This document shows positions 1-9,332 of a stretch of 64,000 nucleotides of DNA, piece after piece; the stretch's first letter is position 1, and every line of letters begins with the position of its first letter. Under the pieces are notes generated by a model that was not told the origin of the DNA, made no database searches, and worked only from the letters and a program-made list of their open reading frames with translations. Origin of the DNA: an uncultured Clostridia bacterium (GTDB taxonomy: Bacteria; Bacillota; Clostridia; TANB77; CAG-508); NCBI GenBank assembly GCA_934154805.1, contig CAKPGM010000008.1, positions 1 to 64,000 of the forward strand, read 5' to 3'. The translations under genes were made by a program, and so were the position numbers.

Positions 1-1098
1 TATGCTGAATAATATATGTATCCTATTAGACATAAAAAGAGGTTACATTTGGTTTATATTATCAAAGTTTTGTGCAAAAAAGTAATAAATAGAATGGTAT
101 TTCTCTGATTTAGCTCTCTTCTAGCTATTTCAGTACTTTCAAGCTATTTTCATTATATATCCTTTATTATATAATTATTTTTATTGTACTTTCATATATT
201 ATTTATTTTTATATATAATCTTTATCTGTATTGCTTTAGAATCAATTTTAAGTCCCTTAATTATTTTACTTATATAATTTGTTATTTTATTTAAATTTCA
301 ATTTATTTTTTAAAATTTTTTTATAATCTATTATTCTAATTCTGTAATTTTATCAAAAATCCTTAAAACGCTCAAATGCCTCTATTTGCCGTATTTTACA
401 GACAACAAACTATATGTCTAAAAAATAAAAACGCCTTAAAATCGATTCTCGTGCGTCGCTTTTTTACCCTTTTTTTATATATTTTATAATATGCTGATAT
501 TTCAGCAATTTTTGTGTTTTGTATTAGTCAAATATATATTGGATATATTTTTACTATATTATTAGACATATAGTTTGATTGCTTAATTATAAAAATGTCT
601 TAAAAACGATTTTTATATGTCTATATTCATAATTTATTTTGATTTACAAATAATGAGTCTAATAGATATTTTAAATGATATATAAATTTAATTTTTTATT
701 AAAATTTTAATTACAATGATAATATTATTGATTGTATCAGATATAAATATCAAAAAGAAAATATTATGTTTGTAAAATTAAAATCTTTACTTTATAAAAA
801 TGTTTGTTTTTAAATTTTATATAAAACTTTGCACAAAATCAAAATTTGAATTATTTATATAAATTTATAAATCATTAAATAAAACTTTAATTATAAAATT
901 TAAAAATTATTTTTTATTTAATTTTTATTATATTTTTTATTTCATTATATTAGTTTTTGTTATAATTTTAAAATTATTAACAATCTTTTTTAGTAATTTA
1001 ATTTTCTTTATAAATGTTTTTTATCTTTTGCTCCCCTGCTCCCTCTTAACTTTTTTATAAATGAATTTTATAAAAAACAAAAAAATTTTTACATAGTA
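1..1098. other. AT-rich region with no recognisable gene
   Basis: About 1.1 kb of extremely AT-rich sequence with no open frame that has a credible start and SD. The one clear structure is a perfect 15-bp inverted repeat, 406-420 and 563-577, around a 142-bp spacer. I see no RNA gene or mobile-element gene here; it could be the edge of an intergenic or decayed region continuing leftwards. Confidence 0.5.
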
Positions 1099-1130
1099 AC
1101 ATCCCATGGCTTTAGAGGTCCATGGGATGT
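1099..1130 (-). terminator. Rho-independent terminator of the 1135-1335 gene
   Basis: Perfect 11-bp stem (1099-1109 with 1120-1130, ACATCCCATGG) and 10-nt loop. On the minus strand it is followed, after a short gap, by a T-rich stretch. It lies 4 nt beyond the stop codon of the minus-strand small membrane protein gene. Confidence 0.75.
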
Positions 1131-1134
1131 TTTA

Positions 1135-1335
1135 CTAGATAAGTAATGATATTCCAATAAAAATAATAAGTATACACATTGCAAATGCTGAAGAAGCAGT
1201 TAATCCTTCAAATAACCATAGTTCGTCACAGTGGTCCCGTCTACTTGATTTAAAACGTAATATAACCAATACATATCCTACAATGGCTATTATAAGTGTT
1301 AGTATTGTAATGATTAGTTGGATTACATCCTTCAT
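1135..1335 (-). CDS. Small two-TM membrane protein, unknown function
   Basis: 66 residues with a hydrophobic segment at about 5-26, a short polar and charged loop (FKSSRRDHCDELW) and a second hydrophobic segment at about 47-66 running to the C-terminus. The ATG is preceded on the minus strand by a good SD (AGGAG, about 7 nt away), and a strong terminator follows the stop, so it looks like a real monocistronic gene. I do not recognise a family. An integral membrane hairpin is all that can be said. Confidence 0.6.
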   Translation of the reverse strand: MKDVIQLIITILTLIIAIVGYVLVILRFKSSRRDHCDELWLFEGLTASSAFAMCILIIFIGISLLI

Positions 1336-1537
1336 CTTTTTTCTCCTTCATAAAAATAGTCATTTCTATACGAGATTTATATACTAACTTGCTAATAGCA
1401 AGATTATAAATTAATATTATATATATCACTTTTTATATTAATTGTCAATTATTATAGATATCCTATTTTTGTACCTCTTCCATTGTTATTTCTATACTTT
1501 TATAAAAACTGCATCCTCTCTACTCCCCACTCATTCA

Positions 1538-1566
1538 TTGACAACTAGACAGAAATATTGTATAAT
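1538..1566 (+). promoter_or_regulatory. Consensus vegetative promoter for the 1663 gene
   Basis: TTGACA (1538-1543), 17-bp spacer and TATAAT (1561-1566) match the housekeeping sigma consensus exactly. The predicted start near 1573 leaves a ~90-nt leader holding a short hairpin (TTGTAG ... CTACAA, about 1596-1615) before the SD. Confidence 0.75.
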
Positions 1567-1662
1567 ATTTACATAATTAGCATCCTATCTTCATTTTGTA
1601 GCTGCCAGACTACAAATTAATATATAGTAACTTATATGTTCTTTTTATTAAAAGGGGGAAAT

Positions 1663-2166
1663 ATGTTCACAATTATACTTGGTATTATTGTATCCGTTGT
1701 CGTAACTCTTTTCTTAGCTGATTTGACAGATAGCGATGGTGTACTTTGGCTTGGTCTTATTGGGTGTATTATATCGATCTATTTAGGTTTATTCTATCCA
1801 TTCAATGGATATACTGATTGGAAGGTAATTAAAGAAAGTGAACTAGTAAGTCTTTCTAATTCAACTATTTCTGGTGGTACTGGTTGTATTTATGTTTCAC
1901 TTTCGGCAGATAATTCTTATACATATCGGTTTGAAGTTGACTCAATGTTTGGAACTGAATCATCAAAAGAATATAAAACAGCAACTATCGTCAATAATGA
2001 TAATGTAACCGAAATAGAAGACCCTAATTGTCAAACACCTATGCTTATAGAGTATAAAAGAACTGCAAAAATGTCGATATGGACTTTCGGTCTTTTGCAT
2101 AGTGAGACGGCATATGTTTTTAATGTACCAGAAGGAACCATCAGCAAAGAAATAAAATTAAAATGA
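1663..2166 (+). CDS. Membrane-anchored protein of unknown function
   Basis: 167 residues from the ATG at 1663, chosen because AAGGGGG lies just upstream; a start at 1636 in the same frame lacks an SD. Two hydrophobic segments near the N-terminus (about 1-20 and 28-47) are followed by a hydrophilic, beta-rich region with many Ser/Thr, probably folded outside or at the membrane face. It sits alone between a consensus promoter and a strong terminator. No family recognised. Confidence 0.65.
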   Translation: MFTIILGIIVSVVVTLFLADLTDSDGVLWLGLIGCIISIYLGLFYPFNGYTDWKVIKESELVSLSNSTISGGTGCIYVSLSADNSYTYRFEVDSMFGTESSKEYKTATIVNNDNVTEIEDPNCQTPMLIEYKRTAKMSIWTFGLLHSETAYVFNVPEGTISKEIKLK

Positions 2167-2187
2167 CTTCATTACATATATCTGGCG

Positions 2188-2229
2188 AAAACACAACTGA
2201 GTTAGTATCAACTAGCTCAGTTGTGTTTT
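2188..2229. terminator. Bidirectional terminator
   Basis: 14-bp perfect stem AAAACACAACTGAG / CTCAGTTGTGTTTT (2188-2201, 2216-2229) with A and T tracts on both sides, directly after the 1663-2166 gene. Confidence 0.85.
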
Positions 2230-2269
2230 CTACACTATAACTACTATTTTCCTATTCCTTATACAATAA

Positions 2270-2296
2270 AAAGAGAGCTTGAAACTCTCTAGTTTT
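2270..2296 (-). terminator. Terminator after the HD hydrolase gene
   Basis: Minus-strand hairpin AGAGAG / CTCTCT followed by TTTTTA, about 27 nt past the stop of the 2323-3066 gene. Confidence 0.6.
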
Positions 2297-2322
2297 TTGT
2301 AATATATAATATTCTATTTATG

Positions 2323-3066
2323 TCATATATCTTTACGCGACATCTTAATAATATCTAATACCTTATCTCTTATTTCTCCATCTAAACGGTCTTTAAATAA
2401 CTCTTGAAAAAAATCAAAAGAAGAGTTTATTTCCTTTGAATTTGTAGTATTTAATATTTTTTTGATATCTGTATTATCTAATGATCTTAGTAATAAAGTA
2501 AATGCAAAGTAAAAATAGTCTAAGTATGTATTACATTCTTTTTTATCCAAATAGATATTATGATTATTAATTCCGTCTAAAAAATATGAAGAGAAATGAT
2601 TGGCTTTTATAAAATTTTTTGAGTTGTTTTTTTCTTCCTCTAGAATGTAGTTTTTGCAAGTTAAAGCATTATCTAATTGATCAGCGATTGTTACACAATA
2701 CAGCAAGTGTGTTTTCTTGTCTTCTGGAGCTGTATTATAATTAGAATGATATTTTATGATGTCTTTAGCCTCTTCGAAATTTTTTAGAAATTGTATGTTA
2801 TTTTTATAAATATAATCAATTCCAGCAATCCCATGATTATACTTATTATCATCGAAGCATTTTATTTTATGATATTGTTCTATTCGTCCAATATCATGAA
2901 CCCATCCATAAAAAGAATCACTTTGAGTTTCAGTTATCAATTGAATATATTGTGCTACTCTTTTTGAATGTTGCATTTTAGCTTCTAATATAGGATTATT
3001 TAAAGATTCTTTTTTCCAAATATCAATTATTTGATTAATATAATTTTTCATTTCAATTTCGTTCAT
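2323..3066 (-). CDS. HD-domain phosphohydrolase
   Basis: 247 residues. The metal-binding pattern of the HD superfamily is visible: H33, H57-D58 in WVHDIGR, H78 in NHG, H107 in KYHSN and D129 in IADQ. Such proteins cleave phosphate esters or nucleotide phosphates with a divalent metal; the substrate cannot be told from sequence. The C-terminal ~110 residues are helical and unassigned. SD AAGAGGAAATAT precedes the ATG. The gene stands alone, with a terminator downstream and no operon partner. Confidence 0.75.
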   Translation of the reverse strand: MNEIEMKNYINQIIDIWKKESLNNPILEAKMQHSKRVAQYIQLITETQSDSFYGWVHDIGRIEQYHKIKCFDDNKYNHGIAGIDYIYKNNIQFLKNFEEAKDIIKYHSNYNTAPEDKKTHLLYCVTIADQLDNALTCKNYILEEEKNNSKNFIKANHFSSYFLDGINNHNIYLDKKECNTYLDYFYFAFTLLLRSLDNTDIKKILNTTNSKEINSSFDFFQELFKDRLDGEIRDKVLDIIKMSRKDI

Positions 3067-3198
3067 AAAATATATTTCCTCTTCATAAAACCTTTAATAT
3101 AGTATATATTTTATAGCACAGAGCTACTCTTGTCTATATTTTTGATAAAATTTATTACTTTTTATACTACATACACATTATTTTTCTGAGGAATATTA

Positions 3199-3229
3199 AA
3201 AGACTCACCTTGAAGGTAAGCCTTTTTAG
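3199..3229 (-). terminator. Terminator after the MATE-kinase fusion gene
   Basis: Minus-strand stem GGCTTACC / GGTGAGTC with a TTCA loop and two G-U pairs, followed by TTTT. It immediately follows the stop codon. Confidence 0.75.
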
Positions 3230-3230
3230 T

Positions 3231-5234
3231 TTAATTTTTAACTGTTTCCATATTTACGACATTGCAAATTAGTTCAACAGCATTTTCTATGCCGACAGCA
3301 TCACTATTAATACAAATATTATAATTAGAAGGATCTTTCCATTCTCTTTCTGTATAATATTTGTAATGGTTTGCTCTTAATTTATTTATTCTTGTAATTT
3401 CTTTCTCTGCTTTTTCTTTATTCATTCCATAAAACTCTGTTGCTCTTTTGATCTTATTTTCCATATTATTATTTATAAATATTTTAATTACATTTTTATT
3501 GTCTTTTAGGATGAAGTCTGCGCATCTTCCTATAATTACACAAGACTCTTTGTTTGCTAGTTTCTTGATAAGGTTTGATTCTTTTATGAATAACTCATCA
3601 GAATTGTTTAATCCAGAGTAATAGCCATTATTAAAGTTATCCAAGGCAGTTCTTTTTTGTTCATTGCTCTCTATATATTCTGCTGATAAGCCTGTTTTTT
3701 CTGCTAACTTTTCTATAAATTCTTTATCGTATAGTTTTATTCCAAGTTTTTCAGCTACTAATCTTCCAATATATCTTCCACCAGATCCATATTCTCTTGC
3801 AATTGTGATTACTACACTACTATTCGTACTTTGTATTTCAGGTAATTTCTCATATTCAGCATTTTCTGCAACTTTGCTACCAGCCTTTAGATTTTTAGCT
3901 TCTTTAATTAATAGGATTAATGCTAATACGAATGCTAGACCATCTGCAACTGGTCCTGCACTTAAGATTCCCATAATTCCATAGAAATGACTTAGAATTA
4001 CCATTGCAGGAATTAATATTGCTATTTGTCTTGATAAAGATAATATTGCACTCTTTGTACTTTTTCCAATTGCTTGGAAGAATATTCCTGAAGGTATTTG
4101 GACACCATTACATATACATAATAGTAAGTATGTTCTGAATGCCAAACAAGCAAATTCCATATAATTTGAATCGCCACTTCCAAATATTAATATTAGTTTA
4201 TCTGGTATTGTTTGGAATAGAATAAATGCAACAGTGCTTATTACTACGCTTAATCCTAGTACGATTTTTAAAGTTTCTTTAACTCTATCAAATTTTCTAG
4301 CACCGTAATTGTATCCTAATATTGGTTGACTTCCTACTGCAATACCAATTATTATACTATTTAATATTTGATTTATTTTCATTACAATTCCAATAACTGT
4401 AATAGGAATTTCTGCTCCATATTTACTTTGTTCTCCATATTTTCCAAGTAGATTATTTTCAACTGTCATAACGCAAACAAAACTCATTTGAGTAATAAAA
4501 CTACTTATTCCAAGTGCTGCAACCTTTCTACATACAGACGCTTTTAATTTAAAGCACTCTTTTGATAATCTTATTGTTTTGAATTTCTTTATGTATGCAA
4601 CGTTTAGTATAAATGTTACAAATTGACTTATAACTGTAGCTATTGCTGCTCCGGCTACTCCTTGATTAAATGTAAATATAAATAACGGATCCAATATTGT
4701 ATTTAGTATTGCTCCTGTCATCATGCTTATCATTGAATATTTTGGACTACCATCAGCTCTTATTATTGAGTTTAGGGTTGTTCCTATCATTGAGAAAGGA
4801 AAGCCAATTGCTATAATTGTACCATATGTTGTCGCAAATTCTTTTAAGTTCTCTGTACATCCAAATAATCTTAATAGTTGTGGTAGGAATATTAATGTAA
4901 GAACACAGAATAGTACTGAAACAATTGCTGAAACTAGTATTCCGTTACCTACTCCTACTTCTGCTTCTTTTTTCTTCTTTTCTCCAAGTTTTAGGCTTAA
5001 ATATGCAGACGCACCATCTCCAAACATTAATGAGAATGCAAGTCCTATCATTACTAGAGGAAAAACTACATTTGTAGCTCCATTTCCTAAAAAGCCTACT
5101 CCCTGCCCTATAAAGATTTGGTCTACTATATTATATAGTGAGTTTACCAACATAGAAATTATGCAAGGAATTGAAAATTTTCTAATTAATTTTCCTATTT
5201 TTTCTTTTCCTAATATGTTTTCTTCTTTATCCAT
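3231..5234 (-). CDS. MATE-family efflux protein fused to a cytidylate-kinase-like domain
   Basis: 667 residues. Residues 1 to about 450 are a complete MATE/DinF-type exporter with 12 hydrophobic segments and the usual N-terminal ...SIPCIISMLVNSLYNIVDQ region; such proteins export cationic compounds by Na+ or H+ antiport. From residue 472 to the end a second domain starts VITIAREYGSGGRYIGR, the P-loop-like beginning of the cytidylate_kin2 family, followed by a GRCADF motif. The fusion is in frame with a ~20-residue polar linker, so the kinase-like part should be cytoplasmic. Its substrate is unknown. Full-length for both domains; ATG preceded by AGAGGGAAAAG. Confidence 0.85.
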   Translation of the reverse strand: MDKEENILGKEKIGKLIRKFSIPCIISMLVNSLYNIVDQIFIGQGVGFLGNGATNVVFPLVMIGLAFSLMFGDGASAYLSLKLGEKKKKEAEVGVGNGILVSAIVSVLFCVLTLIFLPQLLRLFGCTENLKEFATTYGTIIAIGFPFSMIGTTLNSIIRADGSPKYSMISMMTGAILNTILDPLFIFTFNQGVAGAAIATVISQFVTFILNVAYIKKFKTIRLSKECFKLKASVCRKVAALGISSFITQMSFVCVMTVENNLLGKYGEQSKYGAEIPITVIGIVMKINQILNSIIIGIAVGSQPILGYNYGARKFDRVKETLKIVLGLSVVISTVAFILFQTIPDKLILIFGSGDSNYMEFACLAFRTYLLLCICNGVQIPSGIFFQAIGKSTKSAILSLSRQIAILIPAMVILSHFYGIMGILSAGPVADGLAFVLALILLIKEAKNLKAGSKVAENAEYEKLPEIQSTNSSVVITIAREYGSGGRYIGRLVAEKLGIKLYDKEFIEKLAEKTGLSAEYIESNEQKRTALDNFNNGYYSGLNNSDELFIKESNLIKKLANKESCVIIGRCADFILKDNKNVIKIFINNNMENKIKRATEFYGMNKEKAEKEITRINKLRANHYKYYTEREWKDPSNYNICINSDAVGIENAVELICNVVNMETVKN

Positions 5235-5275
5235 CTTTTCCCTCTTTTTCCTAGATTTTTACAACCAACTAATCT

Positions 5276-5304
5276 ATTTTATATGAATTTTTTTCAAAAG
5301 TCAA
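5276..5304 (-). promoter_or_regulatory. Likely promoter of the MATE-kinase gene
   Basis: Minus strand TTGACT (5299-5304), 17-bp spacer, TAAAAT (5276-5281), about 45 nt upstream of the ATG. Confidence 0.5.
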
Positions 5305-5337
5305 CTGCTATTTAAGTATCATTTTACAAAAATGTAA

Positions 5338-5368
5338 AAAAACTAGGAGATTATTTTCTCCTAGTTGA
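5338..5368 (-). terminator. Terminator after the DUF362 gene
   Basis: Minus-strand stem AACTAGGAGA / TCTCCTAGTT with a 6-nt loop and a T7 tail, about 20 nt past the stop at 5386. Confidence 0.9.
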
Positions 5369-5385
5369 TTATTCTATCGTAATTT

Positions 5386-6270
5386 TTAATCAATATTAAT
5401 CAATTCATATTCTCTTGTTCCAAATCCTAAATCAGCTGCTGCTTCTATTGTGTGAACTCCGTGTTGTCTTTCTATTCTTTCTACTAGATGATCTCTTCCT
5501 GGGTCTTTTGAGTTGTACACTAAGTCAATACAAGCTTGGTCAACTGCTATAGGATCTATACTTGCAAGTATTCCTATATCTTTCATACAAGGATCTTCTG
5601 CAACCGCACAGCAGTCACAATCCACAGACATATTGCACATAACATTTATATAAGCTATATTTCCTTTAAATTTATTGTGAACTGAAGATGCTGCATCAGC
5701 CATTGCTTCTAAGAATTTGTCTTGCTCTGGTAGGTTGTCCCATAATTTTGTTTGGTCTGTTTCTGCTCCTGCTGTATGAATCCATGTTTTTCCTTCTGAT
5801 GAAGCACAACCTATTGATAGTTGTTTTAATGCTCCTCCGTATCCTCCCATAGGATGTCCTTTAAAATGTGATAGTACAAGCATTGAATTATATTTTTCTA
5901 AATCTTTTCCTACATAATTTTTGTGAATTACTTTTCCATTTGGTATATCAAGTTCTAGATTCTTGCCTCCCGCATCTAGGATGTCTACATCAAAATATTT
6001 AGTCCATCCGTGTTCTTCCATTAGCTTTTCGTGCTTTTCAGTGGTATTTCTAGCTCCACCATATGCTGTATTACATTCTACTACTGTACCATTTACTTTT
6101 TCTATTATTGCCTTCACAAATTCAGGTCTAATATAGTTTTGATTTCCTTGCTCACCAGAGTGTAGCTTTACAGCTACCTTGCCACCCAAATTTGCTCCTA
6201 ATGTTTCATATATTTTTACTACTGCTTCTGGAGTAATCTCCTTTGTAAAATAAACTTTTGATTTTTCCAT
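5386..6270 (-). CDS. DUF362 domain-containing protein
   Basis: 294 residues from the ATG at 6270, which has a strong GGAGGG SD; an upstream in-frame start adding 18 residues has no SD. The whole length matches the DUF362 family, often annotated as iron-sulfur or ferredoxin-linked proteins of unknown reaction. A Cys cluster is visible at CNMSVDCDCC plus a nearby Cys (EDPC), compatible with metal or Fe-S binding, and GGYGGALKQLSIGCAS is a conserved glycine-rich stretch. No signal peptide, so cytoplasmic. A terminator hairpin (6307-6335) separates it from the upstream gene, so co-transcription would require readthrough. Confidence 0.8.
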   Translation of the reverse strand: MEKSKVYFTKEITPEAVVKIYETLGANLGGKVAVKLHSGEQGNQNYIRPEFVKAIIEKVNGTVVECNTAYGGARNTTEKHEKLMEEHGWTKYFDVDILDAGGKNLELDIPNGKVIHKNYVGKDLEKYNSMLVLSHFKGHPMGGYGGALKQLSIGCASSEGKTWIHTAGAETDQTKLWDNLPEQDKFLEAMADAASSVHNKFKGNIAYINVMCNMSVDCDCCAVAEDPCMKDIGILASIDPIAVDQACIDLVYNSKDPGRDHLVERIERQHGVHTIEAAADLGFGTREYELINID

Positions 6271-6306
6271 ATTCAATCCCTCCTTAATACATACATTTAT
6301 AACATA

Positions 6307-6335
6307 AAAACAAGTAACTTTCAATTACTTGTTTT
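6307..6335 (-). terminator. Terminator between 6343-7428 and the DUF362 gene
   Basis: Minus-strand stem AACAAGTAA / TTACTTGTT followed by TTTTA, just past the stop at 6343. Confidence 0.7.
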
Positions 6336-6342
6336 CATGTTT

Positions 6343-7428
6343 TTAATAAACTCTTTCAATATATCCATCTGTTGGTTTTGTGTACATATCATCTGTTATT
6401 GATTGATATCTATTTCCTTGATAATCGTCTGTAAATCCATTATATGCCTTGTATATTTCACCTGTATCTGTATCATATACTCTCTCATATCCAAGAGTTG
6501 CATCACTTTGCTTTTGGCTCATTCTATCATAAGCTGCACTTCTCGATTCCCAAGCTGACATTATTATGTCAGACGTTTGATTACATATAGCTCTTACACT
6601 TTGGAAATTTTGCATAACAGCATCTTGTTGGTTTCCATACTGATTCATAAATGTGTCTGTGAATTCCAAAGATGCATTTATTGTAGATAATGTTTGTTCC
6701 CAATCTACAAGCTTATCTTTTGGGGCAGAAATGAACATTGTGTTATATACATTTAGATAATATATATCAATTTGTTTTCCGGACATAACATATTCATTTA
6801 CATAGTATGGTCCTGGATCATATACATATGCTGTAAATATTCCCTCTGCATCTTTACCATTTGCATCTTTAAAGCTAGCTCTTAGCACATCTCCACCTAT
6901 TGATGCAGGTCCTAAGTTATCAAGAACTGTAAAATCTGTTAAAGTTGGGAATGTAAATGTTGCACTATTATTTAAAGTTCCTAGATCATTAAAAATCTTA
7001 TAGAAACCTTCTGTTGTTTTTTCAGAAATTACTGATGTTTTTGCAAACATGCTGTTTGGATAATACCTTTGTTGAAAGTCCTTTGCTTCTTGTGATTTGT
7101 TATATCCTTCTGTCTTTAGATTTAAAAAGAATTGATATGTTGGATTTTCTGGGTCATATACTTTTATAGTATAATGAATATAATCTCCAAGAGTATCTAC
7201 TTTCCATCCCTCTGGAACCTTTAATTTTATAAGTCCGTTATCAAAATCAGTAAATTGTATATTCTTAGTTTCACTTGGTTTTATTTCCACTTTGTCTTTT
7301 TTACCTATACTTAAATTACCACTTTCCATATTTCTACCTATTAAAACACCTCCTATTACAAGAACTGCAACAGCTACAATTATGCTTATTACTATAACTA
7401 TTTTCTTTGTATTATTATTTTTCTCCAT
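6343..7428 (-). CDS. Membrane-anchored extracellular protein, unknown function
   Basis: 361 residues from the ATG at 7428 (SD AAGGAGGG); the longer in-frame start 20 residues upstream lacks an SD. A Lys-rich N-terminus and a hydrophobic segment at about 9-30 form a signal anchor; the rest is soluble, rich in Tyr, Thr and Asp and predicted outside the cell. The sequence around VPEGWKVDTLGDY resembles the generic beta-strand style of exported clostridial proteins, but I cannot name a domain. The C-terminal ~40 residues are Tyr/Asp rich. Confidence 0.65.
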   Translation of the reverse strand: MEKNNNTKKIVIVISIIVAVAVLVIGGVLIGRNMESGNLSIGKKDKVEIKPSETKNIQFTDFDNGLIKLKVPEGWKVDTLGDYIHYTIKVYDPENPTYQFFLNLKTEGYNKSQEAKDFQQRYYPNSMFAKTSVISEKTTEGFYKIFNDLGTLNNSATFTFPTLTDFTVLDNLGPASIGGDVLRASFKDANGKDAEGIFTAYVYDPGPYYVNEYVMSGKQIDIYYLNVYNTMFISAPKDKLVDWEQTLSTINASLEFTDTFMNQYGNQQDAVMQNFQSVRAICNQTSDIIMSAWESRSAAYDRMSQKQSDATLGYERVYDTDTGEIYKAYNGFTDDYQGNRYQSITDDMYTKPTDGYIERVY

Positions 7429-7572
7429 AATACCCTCCTTCTTAATTATATTATCATAAATAAAAATTTTTTCTATCGTTTTTGCCATTTTTTCCGTGAC
7501 TTTTTGGCAAATTGATTTTTGTATTGTTTTGTGATATGCTATAGCTATTAATTTAGTTATTCGGAGGTTTTT

Positions 7573-9291
7573 ATGACTTTTAGTGAACAGTTAAACAAAT
7601 ATATACAAGATTTAGGTTGTTCTTCTCAGGAGATTGCCAAAGCTTCTGGTTTATCAGCCTCTGTTATAAGCCGTTACCGTAATGGAGACAGAACACCTTC
7701 TTTAAGAAGTGTCCAATTAAAACAGCTTGCACAAGGATTATCTGATATTAGCAATTATAGTATTCCCCAAGAAGATATTTATAATACATTAGCAACTTGT
7801 CTAAATGATATTTCTATAGATTATGAACAGTTAAGTAAGAACTTTAATCAATTGGTTTCGGTACTTAACATTAGTGTTGCAGATTTATCTCGTTCAATTG
7901 GATATGATCCATCATTCTTATCTAAAATAAGAACTGGAAATCGTGCACCATCTAAGCCAAAAGATTTTGTGGAAGCCGTTTGCGATTTTGTTGTTACTAA
8001 ATTTGTTTCTTCAGATAACAAAAAGACTGTTGCAACATTGATTAATTGTTCTGCAAATGATTTAAAAGATAAATCTCATTATCTATCAAAGCTAATAAAT
8101 TGGTTTTCTACAAATGCTGTGCAAGATAATCAATATGTTAATGACTTCTTAAACAACTTAGACAATTTCGACTTAAATGAATATATCAAAGCAATAAAAT
8201 TTGGCGAATTAAAAGTTCCTAATATACCTTTTTACAAACCTGTTTCAAAATCATATTATGGAATTGAAGAAATGAAAAAAGGCGAACTTGATTTCTTTAA
8301 AGCAACTGTATTTTCAAAAGCAACTGAACCTGTTTTTATGTGTAGTGATATGCCAATGGAAGATATGGCTAAAGATGTTGACTTTGGTAAAAAATGGATG
8401 TTTGCTATTGCTATGACTATAAAAAAAGGATTGCATTTAAATGTAATTCATAATATAAATAGACCTTTTAATGAAATGATGCTTGGTCTTGAAAGTTGGA
8501 TTCCAATTTATATGACTGGTCAGGTTTCTCCCTACTATTTAAAGAATGTACAAAATAATATTTATTGTCACTTAAATTACGTTTCCGGCTCAGTTGCGTT
8601 AGAAGGAGAATGTATTAATGGATATCATAATAATGGAAAATATATTTTAACAGCTAACAAAAAGGATGTTAGCTACTATAAAACTAAATCAGATGATTTG
8701 TTACGAAAAGCAACCCCTCTTATGAAGGTTTATAGAAATGATTTCCAATCAGATTTTAATAGATTTATGGATTCTAGCTTAGCTTTAAAAGGAAAGCGTA
8801 GAAGAATATTATCTTCTCTCCCCCTTCACACTATCTCTGATAAATTATTAGATACGATTTTGTCTCATAATAATCTTTCAGAAGAAGATTGTGCATTAAT
8901 TCATGCTACTGTAAACAAGCAAAGAGAAGCAATACAATCAGTATTAAAGAGTAATATTATAGAAGATGAATTTCTTGAATTTTCAAAAGAGGACTTTGAA
9001 AATTCTCCTGTTAGTTTGTTCCTTGCTGATATTTTTTATGACAAAAAAATATATTACACATATGATGAATATTTAGAACATTTAAAAGCTGCAAAAAGTT
9101 ATGCTAAGAAAAATAAAAATTACAAAATAAATACCAATAATGTTCATGCATTTAAGAATATTCAAATTTTTATACTAGAAAAAAACTGGATAATAATTTC
9201 AAAAAGCACAAGTCCATCTATTCATTTTGTGATACATCATCCAAAATTAAGAGATGCAATTGAAAATTTTATACCACCAGTTGTTGAATAG
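7573..9291 (+). CDS. Protein with two N-terminal XRE-type helix-turn-helix domains
   Basis: 572 residues. Residues about 5-60 (AKASGLSASVISRYRNGDRTPS) and about 85-140 (SRSIGYDPSFLSKIRTGNRAPS) are two consecutive Cro/C1-like HTH units, each ending in the typical RYRNGxRxPS / KIRTGNRAPS turn. The remaining ~420 residues contain no domain I recognise and no membrane segment, so this is a large cytoplasmic, probably DNA-binding, regulator with a ligand or oligomer module. SD CGGAGG precedes the ATG. A plausible promoter TTGATT-N17-TATGCT lies 25 nt upstream of the SD. It is divergent from the exported protein at 6343-7428. Confidence 0.7.
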   Translation: MTFSEQLNKYIQDLGCSSQEIAKASGLSASVISRYRNGDRTPSLRSVQLKQLAQGLSDISNYSIPQEDIYNTLATCLNDISIDYEQLSKNFNQLVSVLNISVADLSRSIGYDPSFLSKIRTGNRAPSKPKDFVEAVCDFVVTKFVSSDNKKTVATLINCSANDLKDKSHYLSKLINWFSTNAVQDNQYVNDFLNNLDNFDLNEYIKAIKFGELKVPNIPFYKPVSKSYYGIEEMKKGELDFFKATVFSKATEPVFMCSDMPMEDMAKDVDFGKKWMFAIAMTIKKGLHLNVIHNINRPFNEMMLGLESWIPIYMTGQVSPYYLKNVQNNIYCHLNYVSGSVALEGECINGYHNNGKYILTANKKDVSYYKTKSDDLLRKATPLMKVYRNDFQSDFNRFMDSSLALKGKRRRILSSLPLHTISDKLLDTILSHNNLSEEDCALIHATVNKQREAIQSVLKSNIIEDEFLEFSKEDFENSPVSLFLADIFYDKKIYYTYDEYLEHLKAAKSYAKKNKNYKINTNNVHAFKNIQIFILEKNWIIISKSTSPSIHFVIHHPKLRDAIENFIPPVVE

Positions 9292-9292
9292 A

Positions 9293-9332
9293 AAAAAGTG
9301 TTGATGCTATAGAAAGCACCAACACTCTTTTA
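9293..9332. terminator. Bidirectional terminator between convergent genes
   Basis: Stem GTGTTGATGCT / AGCACCAACAC (one mismatch) flanked by an A6 tract and TTTT, lying exactly between the two stop codons. Confidence 0.85.

Noticed and set aside
4723..5286. Long open frame on the plus strand across the MATE gene
   Set aside because: Antisense to the clearly coding MATE-kinase gene, with a low-complexity Ser/Pro/Ile translation and no SD.
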